A DNA stretch of 64,000 nt from Nansenia antarctica (GCA_963989245.1 OZ022346.1:48420633-48484632), one strand, 5' to 3'; counted from the first letter of the stretch, positions 1 through 9,855 are shown. Notes: a model not told the origin generated them from the sequence alone. A program made the numbers and translations.

Positions 1-112
1 TTGACCAGACTGTTACTATAAAAGAGTGTTCTGTGTTTACCTACCTGGATAAATAAAATGCATTTTTTCTTTTGAAAAAAAATAAAAATAAAAAATAAAA
101 TAAAAAAATAAA
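1..112 (+). pseudogene. 3' end of a ninth BAF-like unit, cut by the window edge
   Basis: Bases 1-74 match the last part of the 3'UTR in every later unit, including TATAAAAG at 17-24 and AATAAA at 52-57, followed by the A-rich tract 75-112. The coding part lies outside the window, so I cannot tell whether this copy is intact. Confidence 0.85.
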
Positions 113-156
113 CGGGCTGGGTGCAGTGTTGGTACAACACACTGGACTCGGAACGG
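113..156 (+). repeat. 44-bp gypsy RNase H fragment that joins BAF units (first of nine)
   Basis: The same 44 bp recur at 892, 1671, 2438, 3217, 3973, 4752, 5531 and 6307. In the last place the sequence does not turn into BAF 5'UTR but runs on as gypsy RNase H (reading GLGAVLVQHT, then the rest of the domain). It therefore behaves like a target-site duplication or other insertion scar carried along in every repeat. Its left border is ambiguous by a few bases because it follows an A-tract. Confidence 0.85.
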
Positions 157-270
157 CCCCCACACCCTGCCCAACCAGCAGGATGTCCACTTCCGTCTGA
201 GTTGGTTTATCCCCTCCGGAGCTCTGAAGTTCCCACAGGTACAGAGGCAGTCTGACAATCTTCCTGAGAT

Positions 271-561
271 ATGGCTGAAAAGTCAAAACCCACCACCACA
301 ACCCAGAAACACAGCAACTTTGTGTCCGAGCCAATGGGAACAAAGTCTGTGAGAGATGTTCCAGGGATTGGGACAGGCCATGGCAGACAGCTGGAGAACA
401 AGGGCTACCACACGGCCAGTGAGATGTTGGGTCAGCTCCTGGTGTCGAAGAGAGACCCGGTGGTGTTCAAAGGCTGGCTGGAGGATGCGACTGGGGCCAA
501 TTCCAGGACCCAGACACAAGCCTACAACGGTCTCAATGAGTGGGTCGACAACAACATGTAG
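271..561 (+). CDS. Barrier-to-autointegration factor-like protein, copy 1
   Basis: This encodes a 96-aa protein, slightly longer than typical 89-aa BAF because of a short N-terminal extension. BAF is a small dimeric chromatin protein that binds double-stranded DNA without sequence preference. It links DNA to LEM-domain proteins at the nuclear envelope and can compact foreign or retroviral DNA. Visible hallmarks are the Thr run and QKH near residues 8-14 (the N-terminal region that VRK kinases phosphorylate in BAF), FVSEPMG at 17-23, the helix-hairpin-helix GIGTGHGRQL at 32-41, LGQLLV at 53-58, the FKGWL segment at 66-70, GAN at 75-77 and a C-terminal EW helix. I judge it clearly diverged from human BANF1, so it is a paralogue or fast-evolving copy. 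The ORF is uninterrupted although vertebrate BANF1 is normally spliced, which fits a retrocopy. The first ATG opens the conserved frame. Expression is not shown. Confidence 0.88.
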   Translation: MAEKSKPTTTTQKHSNFVSEPMGTKSVRDVPGIGTGHGRQLENKGYHTASEMLGQLLVSKRDPVVFKGWLEDATGANSRTQTQAYNGLNEWVDNNM

Positions 562-1049
562 ACCAACATTTTTTTTTTGTAAACACTTTTTGTGTTCATT
601 TCTGAATGTCTGTGTCGTTATCTTTTTTTGTTCAGCTTCTCTCTGCATTGCTATGACTGTTTGTAACCCATAACAGTTCTTGATGGCTATACCGTTCCTG
701 TGTTTTGCCTAAAAGTTTTTTCTCTCCCCTTTTGACATAATTAATGTACGTTAATTAGTGATGTCTGCTGCCTGCTGTATTGACCAGACTGTTACTATAA
801 AAGAGTGTTCTGTGTTTACCTACCTGGATAAATAAAATGCATTTTTTCTTTTGAAAAAAAATAAAAAAAAAAAAAAAAAAAAAATAATAAACGGGCTGGG
901 TGCAGTGTTGGTACAACACACTGGACTCGGAACGGCCCCCACACCCTGCCCAACCAGCAGGATGTCCACTTCCGTCTGAGTTGGTTTATCCCCTCCGGAG
1001 CTCTGAAGTTCCCACAGGTACAGAGGCAGTCTGACAATCTTCCTGAGAT

Positions 1050-1340
1050 ATGGCTGAAAAGTCAAAACCCACCACCACAACCCAGAAACACAGCAACTTT
1101 GTGTCCGAGCCAATGGGAACAAAGTCTGTGAGAGATGTTCCAGGGATTGGGACAGGCCATGGCAGACAGCTGGAGAACAAGGGCTACCACACGGCCAGTG
1201 AGATGTTGGGTCAGCTCCTGGTGTCGAAGAGAGACCCGGTGGTGTTCAAAGGCTGGCTGGAGGATGCGACTGGGGCCAATTCCAGGACCCAGACACAAGC
1301 CTACAACGGTCTCAATGAGTGGGTCGACAACAACATGTAG
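1050..1340 (+). CDS. BAF-like protein, copy 2
   Basis: Its translation is identical to copy 1 (96 aa, helix-hairpin-helix at residues 32-45). The unit begins with the gypsy fragment at 892 and follows an A-tract of 38 nt (854-891) that lacks most of the T interruptions seen in copy 1's upstream tract. Confidence 0.87.
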   Translation: MAEKSKPTTTTQKHSNFVSEPMGTKSVRDVPGIGTGHGRQLENKGYHTASEMLGQLLVSKRDPVVFKGWLEDATGANSRTQTQAYNGLNEWVDNNM

Positions 1341-1828
1341 ACCAACATTTTTTTTTTGTAAACACTTTTTGTGTTCATTTCTGAATGTCTGTGTCGTTAT
1401 CTTTTTTTGTTCAGCTTCTCTCTGCATTGCTATGACTGTTTGTAACCCATAACAGTTCTTGATGGCTATACCGTTCCTGTGTTTTGCCTAAAAGTTTTTT
1501 CTCTCCCCTTTTGACATAATTAATGTACGTTAATTAGTGATGTCTGCTGCCTGCTGTATTGACCAGACTGTTACTATAAAAGAGTGTTCTGTGTTTACCT
1601 ACCTGGATAAATAAAATGCATTTTTTCTTTTGAAAAAAAATAAAAATAAAAAATAAAATAAAAAAATAAACGGGCTGGGTGCAGTGTTGGTACAACACAC
1701 TGGACTCGGAACGGCCCCCACACCCTGCCCAACCAGCAGGATGTCCACTTCCGTCTGAGTTGGTTTATCCCCTCCGGAGCTCTGAAGTTCCCACAGGTAC
1801 AGAGGCAGTCTGACAATCTTCCTGAGAT

Positions 1829-2119
1829 ATGGCTGAAAAGTCAAAACCCACCACCACAACCCAGAAACACAGCAACTTTGTGTCCGAGCCAATGGGAACA
1901 AAGTCTGTGAGAGATGTTCCAGGGATTGGGACAGGCCATGGCAGACAGCTGGAGAACAAGGGCTACCACACGGCCAGTGAGATGTTGGGTCAGCTCCTGG
2001 TGTCGAAGAGAGACCCGGTGGTGTTCAAAGGCTGGCTGGAGGATGCGACTGGGGCCAATTCCAGGACCCAGACACAAGCCTACAACGGTCTCAATGAGTG
2101 GGTCGACAACAACATGTAG
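1829..2119 (+). CDS. BAF-like protein, copy 3
   Basis: The protein is identical to copy 1. The tract before this unit (1633-1670) has the common T-interrupted pattern. The tract after it (2412-2437) is an uninterrupted run of 26 A, which accounts for the shorter spacing to copy 4. Confidence 0.87.
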   Translation: MAEKSKPTTTTQKHSNFVSEPMGTKSVRDVPGIGTGHGRQLENKGYHTASEMLGQLLVSKRDPVVFKGWLEDATGANSRTQTQAYNGLNEWVDNNM

Positions 2120-2595
2120 ACCAACATTTTTTTTTTGTAAACACTTTTTGTGTTCATTTCTGAATGTCTGTGTCGTTATCTTTTTTTGTTCAGCTTCTCT
2201 CTGCATTGCTATGACTGTTTGTAACCCATAACAGTTCTTGATGGCTATACCGTTCCTGTGTTTTGCCTAAAAGTTTTTTCTCTCCCCTTTTGACATAATT
2301 AATGTACGTTAATTAGTGATGTCTGCTGCCTGCTGTATTGACCAGACTGTTACTATAAAAGAGTGTTCTGTGTTTACCTACCTGGATAAATAAAATGCAT
2401 TTTTTCTTTTGAAAAAAAAAAAAAAAAAAAAAAAAAACGGGCTGGGTGCAGTGTTGGTACAACACACTGGACTCGGAACGGCCCCCACACCCTGCCCAAC
2501 CAGCAGGATGTCCACTTCCGTCTGAGTTGGTTTATCCCCTCCGGAGCTCTGAAGTTCCCACAGGTACAGAGGCAGTCTGACAATCTTCCTGAGAT

Positions 2596-2886
2596 ATGGC
2601 TGAAAAGTCAAAACCCACCACCACAACCCAGAAACACAGCAACTTTGTGTCCGAGCCAATGGGAACAAAGTCTGTGAGAGATGTTCCAGGGATTGGGACA
2701 GGCCATGGCAGACAGCTGGAGAACAAGGGCTACCACACGGCCAGTGAGATGTTGGGTCAGCTCCTGGTGTCGAAGAGAGACCCGGTGGTGTTCAAAGGCT
2801 GGCTGGAGGATGCGACTGGGGCCAATTCCAGGACCCAGACACAAGCCTACAACGGTCTCAATGAGTGGGTCGACAACAACATGTAG
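2596..2886 (+). CDS. BAF-like protein, copy 4
   Basis: The protein is identical to copy 1. The unit starts with the gypsy fragment at 2438 and is followed by the common interrupted A-tract at 3179-3216. Confidence 0.87.
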   Translation: MAEKSKPTTTTQKHSNFVSEPMGTKSVRDVPGIGTGHGRQLENKGYHTASEMLGQLLVSKRDPVVFKGWLEDATGANSRTQTQAYNGLNEWVDNNM

Positions 2887-3374
2887 ACCAACATTTTTTT
2901 TTTGTAAACACTTTTTGTGTTCATTTCTGAATGTCTGTGTCGTTATCTTTTTTTGTTCAGCTTCTCTCTGCATTGCTATGACTGTTTGTAACCCATAACA
3001 GTTCTTGATGGCTATACCGTTCCTGTGTTTTGCCTAAAAGTTTTTTCTCTCCCCTTTTGACATAATTAATGTACGTTAATTAGTGATGTCTGCTGCCTGC
3101 TGTATTGACCAGACTGTTACTATAAAAGAGTGTTCTGTGTTTACCTACCTGGATAAATAAAATGCATTTTTTCTTTTGAAAAAAAATAAAAATAAAAAAT
3201 AAAATAAAAAAATAAACGGGCTGGGTGCAGTGTTGGTACAACACACTGGACTCGGAACGGCCCCCACACCCTGCCCAACCAGCAGGATGTCCACTTCCGT
3301 CTGAGTTGGTTTATCCCCTCCGGAGCTCTGAAGTTCCCACAGGTACAGAGGCAGTCTGACAATCTTCCTGAGAT

Positions 3375-3665
3375 ATGGCTGAAAAGTCAAAACCCACCAC
3401 CACAACCCAGAAACACAGCAACTTTGTGTCCGAGCCAATGGGAACAAAGTCTGTGAGAGATGTTCCAGGGATTGGGACAGGCCATGGCAGACAGCTGGAG
3501 AACAAGGGCTACCACACGGCCAGTGAGATGTTGGGTCAGCTCCTGGTGTCGAAGAGAGACCCGGTGGTGTTCAAAGGCTGGCTGGAGGATGCGACTGGGG
3601 CCAATTCCAGGACCCAGACACAAGCCTACAACGGTCTCAATGAGTGGGTCGACAACAACATGTAG
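3375..3665 (+). CDS. BAF-like protein, copy 5
   Basis: The protein is identical to copy 1. It is followed by the shortest A-tract of the array, 15 A at 3958-3972, so the next unit starts 23 bp earlier than usual. Confidence 0.87.
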   Translation: MAEKSKPTTTTQKHSNFVSEPMGTKSVRDVPGIGTGHGRQLENKGYHTASEMLGQLLVSKRDPVVFKGWLEDATGANSRTQTQAYNGLNEWVDNNM

Positions 3666-4130
3666 ACCAACATTTTTTTTTTGTAAACACTTTTTGTGTT
3701 CATTTCTGAATGTCTGTGTCGTTATCTTTTTTTGTTCAGCTTCTCTCTGCATTGCTATGACTGTTTGTAACCCATAACAGTTCTTGATGGCTATACCGTT
3801 CCTGTGTTTTGCCTAAAAGTTTTTTCTCTCCCCTTTTGACATAATTAATGTACGTTAATTAGTGATGTCTGCTGCCTGCTGTATTGACCAGACTGTTACT
3901 ATAAAAGAGTGTTCTGTGTTTACCTACCTGGATAAATAAAATGCATTTTTTCTTTTGAAAAAAAAAAAAAAACGGGCTGGGTGCAGTGTTGGTACAACAC
4001 ACTGGACTCGGAACGGCCCCCACACCCTGCCCAACCAGCAGGATGTCCACTTCCGTCTGAGTTGGTTTATCCCCTCCGGAGCTCTGAAGTTCCCACAGGT
4101 ACAGAGGCAGTCTGACAATCTTCCTGAGAT

Positions 4131-4421
4131 ATGGCTGAAAAGTCAAAACCCACCACCACAACCCAGAAACACAGCAACTTTGTGTCCGAGCCAATGGGAA
4201 CAAAGTCTGTGAGAGATGTTCCAGGGATTGGGACAGGCCATGGCAGACAGCTGGAGAACAAGGGCTACCACACGGCCAGTGAGATGTTGGGTCAGCTCCT
4301 GGTGTCGAAGAGAGACCCGGTGGTGTTCAAAGGCTGGCTGGAGGATGCGACTGGGGCCAATTCCAGGACCCAGACACAAGCCTACAACGGTCTCAATGAG
4401 TGGGTCGACAACAACATGTAG
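4131..4421 (+). CDS. BAF-like protein, copy 6
   Basis: The protein is identical to copy 1. The unit starts at 3973 and ends with the common interrupted A-tract at 4714-4751. Confidence 0.87.
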   Translation: MAEKSKPTTTTQKHSNFVSEPMGTKSVRDVPGIGTGHGRQLENKGYHTASEMLGQLLVSKRDPVVFKGWLEDATGANSRTQTQAYNGLNEWVDNNM

Positions 4422-4909
4422 ACCAACATTTTTTTTTTGTAAACACTTTTTGTGTTCATTTCTGAATGTCTGTGTCGTTATCTTTTTTTGTTCAGCTTCT
4501 CTCTGCATTGCTATGACTGTTTGTAACCCATAACAGTTCTTGATGGCTATACCGTTCCTGTGTTTTGCCTAAAAGTTTTTTCTCTCCCCTTTTGACATAA
4601 TTAATGTACGTTAATTAGTGATGTCTGCTGCCTGCTGTATTGACCAGACTGTTACTATAAAAGAGTGTTCTGTGTTTACCTACCTGGATAAATAAAATGC
4701 ATTTTTTCTTTTGAAAAAAAATAAAAATAAAAAATAAAATAAAAAAATAAACGGGCTGGGTGCAGTGTTGGTACAACACACTGGACTCGGAACGGCCCCC
4801 ACACCCTGCCCAACCAGCAGGATGTCCACTTCCGTCTGAGTTGGTTTATCCCCTCCGGAGCTCTGAAGTTCCCACAGGTACAGAGGCAGTCTGACAATCT
4901 TCCTGAGAT

Positions 4910-5200
4910 ATGGCTGAAAAGTCAAAACCCACCACCACAACCCAGAAACACAGCAACTTTGTGTCCGAGCCAATGGGAACAAAGTCTGTGAGAGATGTTC
5001 CAGGGATTGGGACAGGCCATGGCAGACAGCTGGAGAACAAGGGCTACCACACGGCCAGTGAGATGTTGGGTCAGCTCCTGGTGTCGAAGAGAGACCCGGT
5101 GGTGTTCAAAGGCTGGCTGGAGGATGCGACTGGGGCCAATTCCAGGACCCAGACACAAGCCTACAACGGTCTCAATGAGTGGGTCGACAACAACATGTAG
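4910..5200 (+). CDS. BAF-like protein, copy 7
   Basis: The protein is identical to copy 1. Both flanking A-tracts (4714-4751 and 5493-5530) have the common pattern, so copies 7 and 8 may be the product of the latest duplication step. Confidence 0.87.
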   Translation: MAEKSKPTTTTQKHSNFVSEPMGTKSVRDVPGIGTGHGRQLENKGYHTASEMLGQLLVSKRDPVVFKGWLEDATGANSRTQTQAYNGLNEWVDNNM

Positions 5201-5688
5201 ACCAACATTTTTTTTTTGTAAACACTTTTTGTGTTCATTTCTGAATGTCTGTGTCGTTATCTTTTTTTGTTCAGCTTCTCTCTGCATTGCTATGACTGTT
5301 TGTAACCCATAACAGTTCTTGATGGCTATACCGTTCCTGTGTTTTGCCTAAAAGTTTTTTCTCTCCCCTTTTGACATAATTAATGTACGTTAATTAGTGA
5401 TGTCTGCTGCCTGCTGTATTGACCAGACTGTTACTATAAAAGAGTGTTCTGTGTTTACCTACCTGGATAAATAAAATGCATTTTTTCTTTTGAAAAAAAA
5501 TAAAAATAAAAAATAAAATAAAAAAATAAACGGGCTGGGTGCAGTGTTGGTACAACACACTGGACTCGGAACGGCCCCCACACCCTGCCCAACCAGCAGG
5601 ATGTCCACTTCCGTCTCAGTTGGTTTATCCCCTCCGGAGCTCTGAAGTTCCCACAGGTACAGAGGCAGTCTGACAATCTTCCTGAGAT

Positions 5689-5979
5689 ATGGCTGAAAAG
5701 TCAAAACCCACCACCACAACCCAGAAACACAGCAACTTTGTGTCCGAGCCAATGGGAACAAAGTCTGTGAGAGATGTTCCAGGGATTGGGACAGGCCATG
5801 GCAGACAGCTGGAGAACAAGGGCTACCACACGGCCAGTGAGATGTTGGGTCAGCTCCTGGTGTCGAAGAGAGACCCGGTGGTGTTCAAAGGCTGGCTGGA
5901 GGATGCGACTGGGGCCAATTCCAGGACCCAGACACAAGCCTACAACGGTCTCAATGAGTGGGTCGACAACAACATGTAG
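5689..5979 (+). CDS. BAF-like protein, copy 8 (last of the array)
   Basis: The protein is identical to copy 1. Its 5'UTR carries the substitution at 5617. Its A-tract (6272-6306) is the most diverged, with an internal G and extra T. It is followed at 6307 by the 44-bp gypsy fragment, which here continues into gypsy pol, so this unit marks the right border of the insertion. Confidence 0.87.
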   Translation: MAEKSKPTTTTQKHSNFVSEPMGTKSVRDVPGIGTGHGRQLENKGYHTASEMLGQLLVSKRDPVVFKGWLEDATGANSRTQTQAYNGLNEWVDNNM

Positions 5980-6306
5980 ACCAACATTTTTTTTTTGTAA
6001 ACACTTTTTGTGTTCATTTCTGAATGTCTGTGTCGTTATCTTTTTTTGTTCAGCTTCTCTCTGCATTGCTATGACTGTTTGTAACCCATAACAGTTCTTG
6101 ATGGCTATACCGTTCCTGTGTTTTGCCTAAAAGTTTTTTCTCTCCCCTTTTGACATAATTAATGTACGTTAATTAGTGATGTCTGCTGCCTGCTGTATTG
6201 ACCAGACTGTTACTATAAAAGAGTGTTCTGTGTTTACCTACCTGGATAAATAAAATGCATTTTTTCTTTTGAAAAAAAAAAAAAGAAAAAAAATAATAAA
6301 AATAAA

Positions 6307-6739
6307 CGGGCTGGGTGCAGTGTTGGTACAACACACTGGACTCGGAACGGAAGAGGTCCTGACCTTCGCCAGCCGCAGTTTGAATCATGCAGAGAGGAAC
6401 TACTCAACCACAGAGCAGGAATGCCTGGCGGTAGTCTGGGCTCTGGAAAAGTGGAGGCATTACTTGGAAGGCAGGTTTTTCACTGTGGTAACAGACCACT
6501 CCTCCCTGGTGTGGGTCTTCAAAACCCAAAAACCCAGCACCCGACTCATCCGATGGGCTCTCCGACTACAGGAGTTCACCTTTACAGTGGAGTACAGGAA
6601 AGGGAAATATAACACAGTCCCCGACGCTCTATCCAGAGCCCCGGCAGACCCCTCCTGTCTGACCACACCCACCTGTGCCATCCTGCTGTCTGTCTCCTCC
6701 CATTGGGAAACTGGGAAGGACCTACATGTTTCTGATTAA
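6307..6739 (+). pseudogene. Gypsy RNase H domain
   Basis: The frame reads from GLGAVLVQHT through TFASRSLNHAERNYSTTEQE, the usual end of the RT/RNase H region of Ty3/gypsy polyproteins, to VTDHSSL and PDALSRAP. It ends at a TAA (6737-6739). The next domain continues in the same frame after that codon, so the TAA is a nonsense change inside pol rather than the natural end. The apparent start in the A-tract belongs to the insertion junction and is not a real start. Confidence 0.85.
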
Positions 6740-7122
6740 ACCATCTGGAAGGCCCAGCAAGCCGACCCAGTCATCCAGAGGCTGTATGAGAACATCACAA
6801 ACACAGGCGAGGTTGAGGTAAACTCTACCACCAGATTCACCATCTTGGAGGACAACGTCTATAGAGTGGTCCACCTACCTCACAAGACCTTGTACCAGGT
6901 GTACATTCCTCCCCCTCTGCGACAACAGCTGCTGCAGACCTTCCACGAGGACCCCTTGGCTGGGCATCTGGGCAGGTTTAAGACCTACAAGAGGCTACAG
7001 GCTCTGGCTTACTGGCCAAACCTCAGTTTGGATGTCAAACAGCATGTCCAGCGTTGTCAAGTGTGCCAGCAGTATAAGCCTGAGAGCCGGAAGCCTGCCG
7101 GGAAGCTCCAGCAGTCGACCTG
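6740..7122 (+). pseudogene. Gypsy integrase H2C2 zinc-binding domain
   Basis: This is in frame with the RNase H segment. It shows HEDPLAGHLGRFKTYKRL followed by CQVCQQYKPE, the histidine pair and CxxC of the integrase N-terminal domain. After KLQQST the frame stops. The next part of integrase resumes in another frame at about 7123, with the usual spacer before DLMGPFP missing. This points to a small deletion. Confidence 0.83.
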
Positions 7123-8241
7123 ATGGGCCCATTCCCTAGGAGTTCGAAGGGAAACATCTACCTCCTTGTGTTTGTGGACTATTACTCCCGGTGGGTGGAG
7201 CTCTTTGCCCTGCGGCGGGCCACTCCCCGCTGGGGAGTCCCTGAGTACATCCTCTCCGACCAAGGGTCGCAGTTCGTCTCTTCGGTGTTTGAAGCCACTT
7301 GCAAACAGTGGAATGTGGCACAGAAGAGGACGACAGCGTACCACCCCCAGACCAATCTGACGGAGAGGATCAACAGAAACCTGAAGACTATGATAGCCTC
7401 ATATGTCGGGGACAACCACAAAGGCTGGGACAAACACCTGCCGGAGTTTCGGTTTGCACTGAATTCAGCTGTCCATGAATCAACTGGTGTGACACCTGCC
7501 GAAGCTAATCTGTGCAGACCGATCCGAGGACCCATGGAGGTCATGCTGCTGCCAAGGACTTGCACCCCTGATGCCCCAGCCTACAAGAAGGAAAGTCAGC
7601 TCCGTGAATTGCATGACTATGTGGATGGCAAGCTGAAGCAGGCTCGACAGAAGCAGAAACAGCACTACGACAAACATCGGAGGGAGGTGGCGTACGTGGA
7701 TAAAGACAGGGTGTGGATGCGCTCTCACCCCTATTCAAAAGCCGCACGGTCCTTCTCGGCCAAGATCGCACCACGTTGGAAGGGACCTTACCGTGTCATC
7801 CAGAAAGTGGGCCCTCTCCCGTATGAGGTTGTACTGGAAGAGACAGGAGAGGACCATCGAGTGGTCAATGTTGCCAGACTTAAACCCTGCTACCCGTCGG
7901 CTGCTGAAGTGGAGGAGGAAGAGCGTCGTCGGGTCCTTGAGTTTTTTGAGGACGGCAGTGATGAGGAGACCTTCATAGGTTTTCCATCCGAGGACTGTCC
8001 GCTACCAGACCATCCCTCCAGCACTGCTCTAAGCCACGTGAAGACTGACCGTCAGCGGGTTTTGGACATCTTCGCTGAGGAGAGTGAGGAGGAAGACTTC
8101 AAAGGTTTTCCATCCGAGGACTGTCCGCTACCAGACCATCCCTCCAGCACTGCTCTAAGCCACGTGAAGACTGACCGTCAGCGGGTTTTGGACATCTTCG
8201 CTGAGGAGAGTGAGGAGGAAGACTTCAAAGGTTTTGAGTGA
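7123..8241 (+). pseudogene. Gypsy integrase core and C-terminal region with a duplicated acidic tail
   Basis: The 372-codon frame contains the first and second acidic positions of the DDE core (FVDYYSRWVELF; LSDQGSQF), then ERINRNLKTM and the GPY/F-like region WKGPYRVI. A stretch of the core between RRAT and WGVPEYI is shorter than in related elements, suggesting deletion, so integrase activity is unlikely. The C-terminus carries two copies of a 42-residue unit (PSEDCPLPDHPSS ... RQRVLDIFAEESEEEDFKG) encoded by a nearly perfect 126-bp tandem repeat at about 7980-8233. Confidence 0.82.
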
Positions 8242-8309
8242 AATACCATATCCAAAGTGGATTGGAGTACGCCTACCCCATGGTCCGGCTTTTTCTAAAG
8301 GGGAGGGAG

Positions 8310-8996
8310 TGTGGCGATTCTGCCATGTCTCCGCCGCCGACTGTCACTTCCACATTTTTTTCACACGCCGTCACACGTCACACGCTGCCGGTATCCAGTC
8401 GTAAATCAGCCAATCCCCGTTCTCGACAGACGACGGGAAATGATAAGGTGTCTCTCACCGAGTGCTGAGGGCGGAATGATTCAAACAAACCAGGAAGTGG
8501 ATTATTCCGTCCGTTCGTGTTTGTGCCGCAGTTCGGGTTCGCTGTCTGCGTCTCGGTATGTTTTAGCCTACTCGGACCGCGAAGAGCTGGATGATACTTT
8601 TTGATACAATGCCCCGTAAGGATACACCGTAAGGATACAGTTGGATATAAGGCCGTGGAATGTCATACGCTTACACCGGAGCTGGGGAGAGAGCAGTAGA
8701 GGCTCATCTTAAGCAGCGGGGGTAACCCGACACCACTAAGCTATCGGACTGACAGACTGTTAAAACTGTAAGTCTTGCGTTCGTTGTGTGGGAGCGGGGT
8801 GAGATACAATTGACGGTGATTGAGCTGAACTGAACTTTTGGGGTTGTGATGAACTGTTGAGTCGATGTTTTGAGAGTTCTTTGTTTATTGTGACAATACA
8901 GTACCACCTGAATTGCAACACATGTCCTTGTGTACTAATTTTCGTCTGTTGTGCAATGCTATAATATTACAATATCCTATTCACCTGTGTATAACA
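8310..8996 (+). repeat. 3' LTR of the first gypsy element (right end uncertain)
   Basis: A purine tract at 8297-8309 is followed at once by TGTGGCGATT, the expected junction of polypurine tract and LTR. A plausible end is ATAACA at 8991-8996, but no second LTR is present for comparison. The right border is a guess. Confidence 0.5.
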
Positions 8997-9590
8997 AAAA
9001 AGGGTTCATGTTTTGATGCATGTAGCGCTTGTAACGGTAACTTGACTAAAGACTGACTAAACCAACCCCACACTAACTAAAATTGTCAGGCCTCGCCCTG
9101 ACTGGCACCCCGGACAACGAAGTCAACGAGTAAAACCGTTACCCCCCCGGAGAGCAGCCTGACCTGCAGCCCTTCCGCTTCACCACCGTCAGCAAGAGGA
9201 GCAAGAGGGTGCGGGCCACTGGCCCCCGCTAACGGCTAACGCCAACCCGCCTTGCCCACCCCCTGTCTGTACCCGCTCATCTCTACACCCCCACACCACT
9301 CCTGTCACAGGACACCCCTCCCCCCACCCCCCACCTAACGCTTCCCTCTACTGGGATAAAAATGTACCTTCTTCCGGACCCTGACGAATGCTAACCGGGC
9401 TAGCGCTAGAACCGCTAAGTTGCCTGTAAGCCCTGCTAGCTGTCCCAGTTCCGCTTCCTTCTGTCCCTATCGTGTTCATTCACCGGGCATGCTAACCGTT
9501 AATGGCTAACCCTGCTATCAGACCCAGTCCATCACTGACAGCTCGTTGGCCTGGCCTACTCCCCTGCACAACCCAGGAACATTGACAGGT
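8997..9590. other. No gene recognised
   Basis: GC-rich, stop-rich DNA with several GCTAAC/GCTAGC words and no convincing ORF, tRNA or transposon end. It may be decayed LTR-element leader sequence. Confidence 0.4.
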
Positions 9591-9599
9591 AGTAGTTAT

Positions 9600-9843
9600 C
9601 CCGTTAATCTCCTTGGTTCAGTGGTTAGCGCGGCCGGTGGTAATGCGGGAGATCGGGGTTCGACTCCCGCATGGAAGGAAGGAATTCTCCGCTACAAGAG
9701 CATAAAGAGTTCCCTCGTTAGCAGCTCCGCCAAGGGAGTTAACTCTCTTGGTCTAATGGTTAGCGCGGCCGTCGGTTATGTGGGAGGTCGGGGTTCAACT
9801 CCCGCATGGGGCGAGTTACACTAGAAGATTCCCGTTCGCTACA
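9600..9843 (+). repeat. Two degenerate copies of the tRNA-like LTR
   Basis: Around 9606-9680 and 9735-9843 the tRNA-like core (TGGTCTAATGG-type A box, GGTTCGACTCC-type B box) recurs. The second copy ends in the same CGCTACA as the LTRs of the small element at 9965. No internal region joins the two, so they are solo or partial LTRs. Confidence 0.65.
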
Positions 9844-9855
9844 CTGGAATAAAAA

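Larger units (their letters stand above)
1..6306 (+). repeat. Tandem array of BAF-like retrogene units (8 full, 1 partial)
   Basis: Units repeat with ATG-to-ATG spacings of 779, 779, 767, 779, 756, 779 and 779 bp. Nearly all the difference lies in the A-rich tract that ends each unit (15 to 38 nt). In order, a unit holds a 44-bp gypsy RNase H fragment (first at 113-156), a 114-bp 5'UTR, the ORF, about 280 bp of 3'UTR, an AATAAA signal (52-57 in the partial unit) and the A-tract. The only substitution I found outside the A-tracts is at 5617 (C in place of G). Five of the nine tracts share one T-interrupted pattern. The polyadenylation signal followed about 20 nt later by an A-tract, with no intron, is the mark of a processed mRNA copy. 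The array continues beyond the left edge. Confidence 0.93.
6307..8996 (+). mobile_element. Ty3/gypsy retrotransposon, 3' part, interrupted by the BAF array
   Basis: In order this holds RNase H, an integrase zinc-binding domain, the integrase core, a GPY/F-like C-terminal module, a polypurine tract (8297-8309) and an LTR. The 5' part (gag, protease, RT) must lie left of the BAF array if the element was once whole. Coding is broken by a stop, a frameshift and an apparent deletion, so it is not autonomous. The right end is uncertain. Confidence 0.85.

Noticed and set aside
41..343. Minus-strand ORFs of 60-121 codons repeated in each BAF unit (for example 41-343 and 283-648)
   Set aside because: They are antisense to the BAF ORF or its UTRs, repeat only because the unit repeats, and encode no known domain. 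The plus-strand ORF matches BAF.
7123..8241. Domesticated integrase gene (372 codons, long and open)
   Set aside because: It begins inside the core domain in a shifted frame, lacks part of the core and directly precedes a polypurine tract and LTR, so it is a gypsy remnant.
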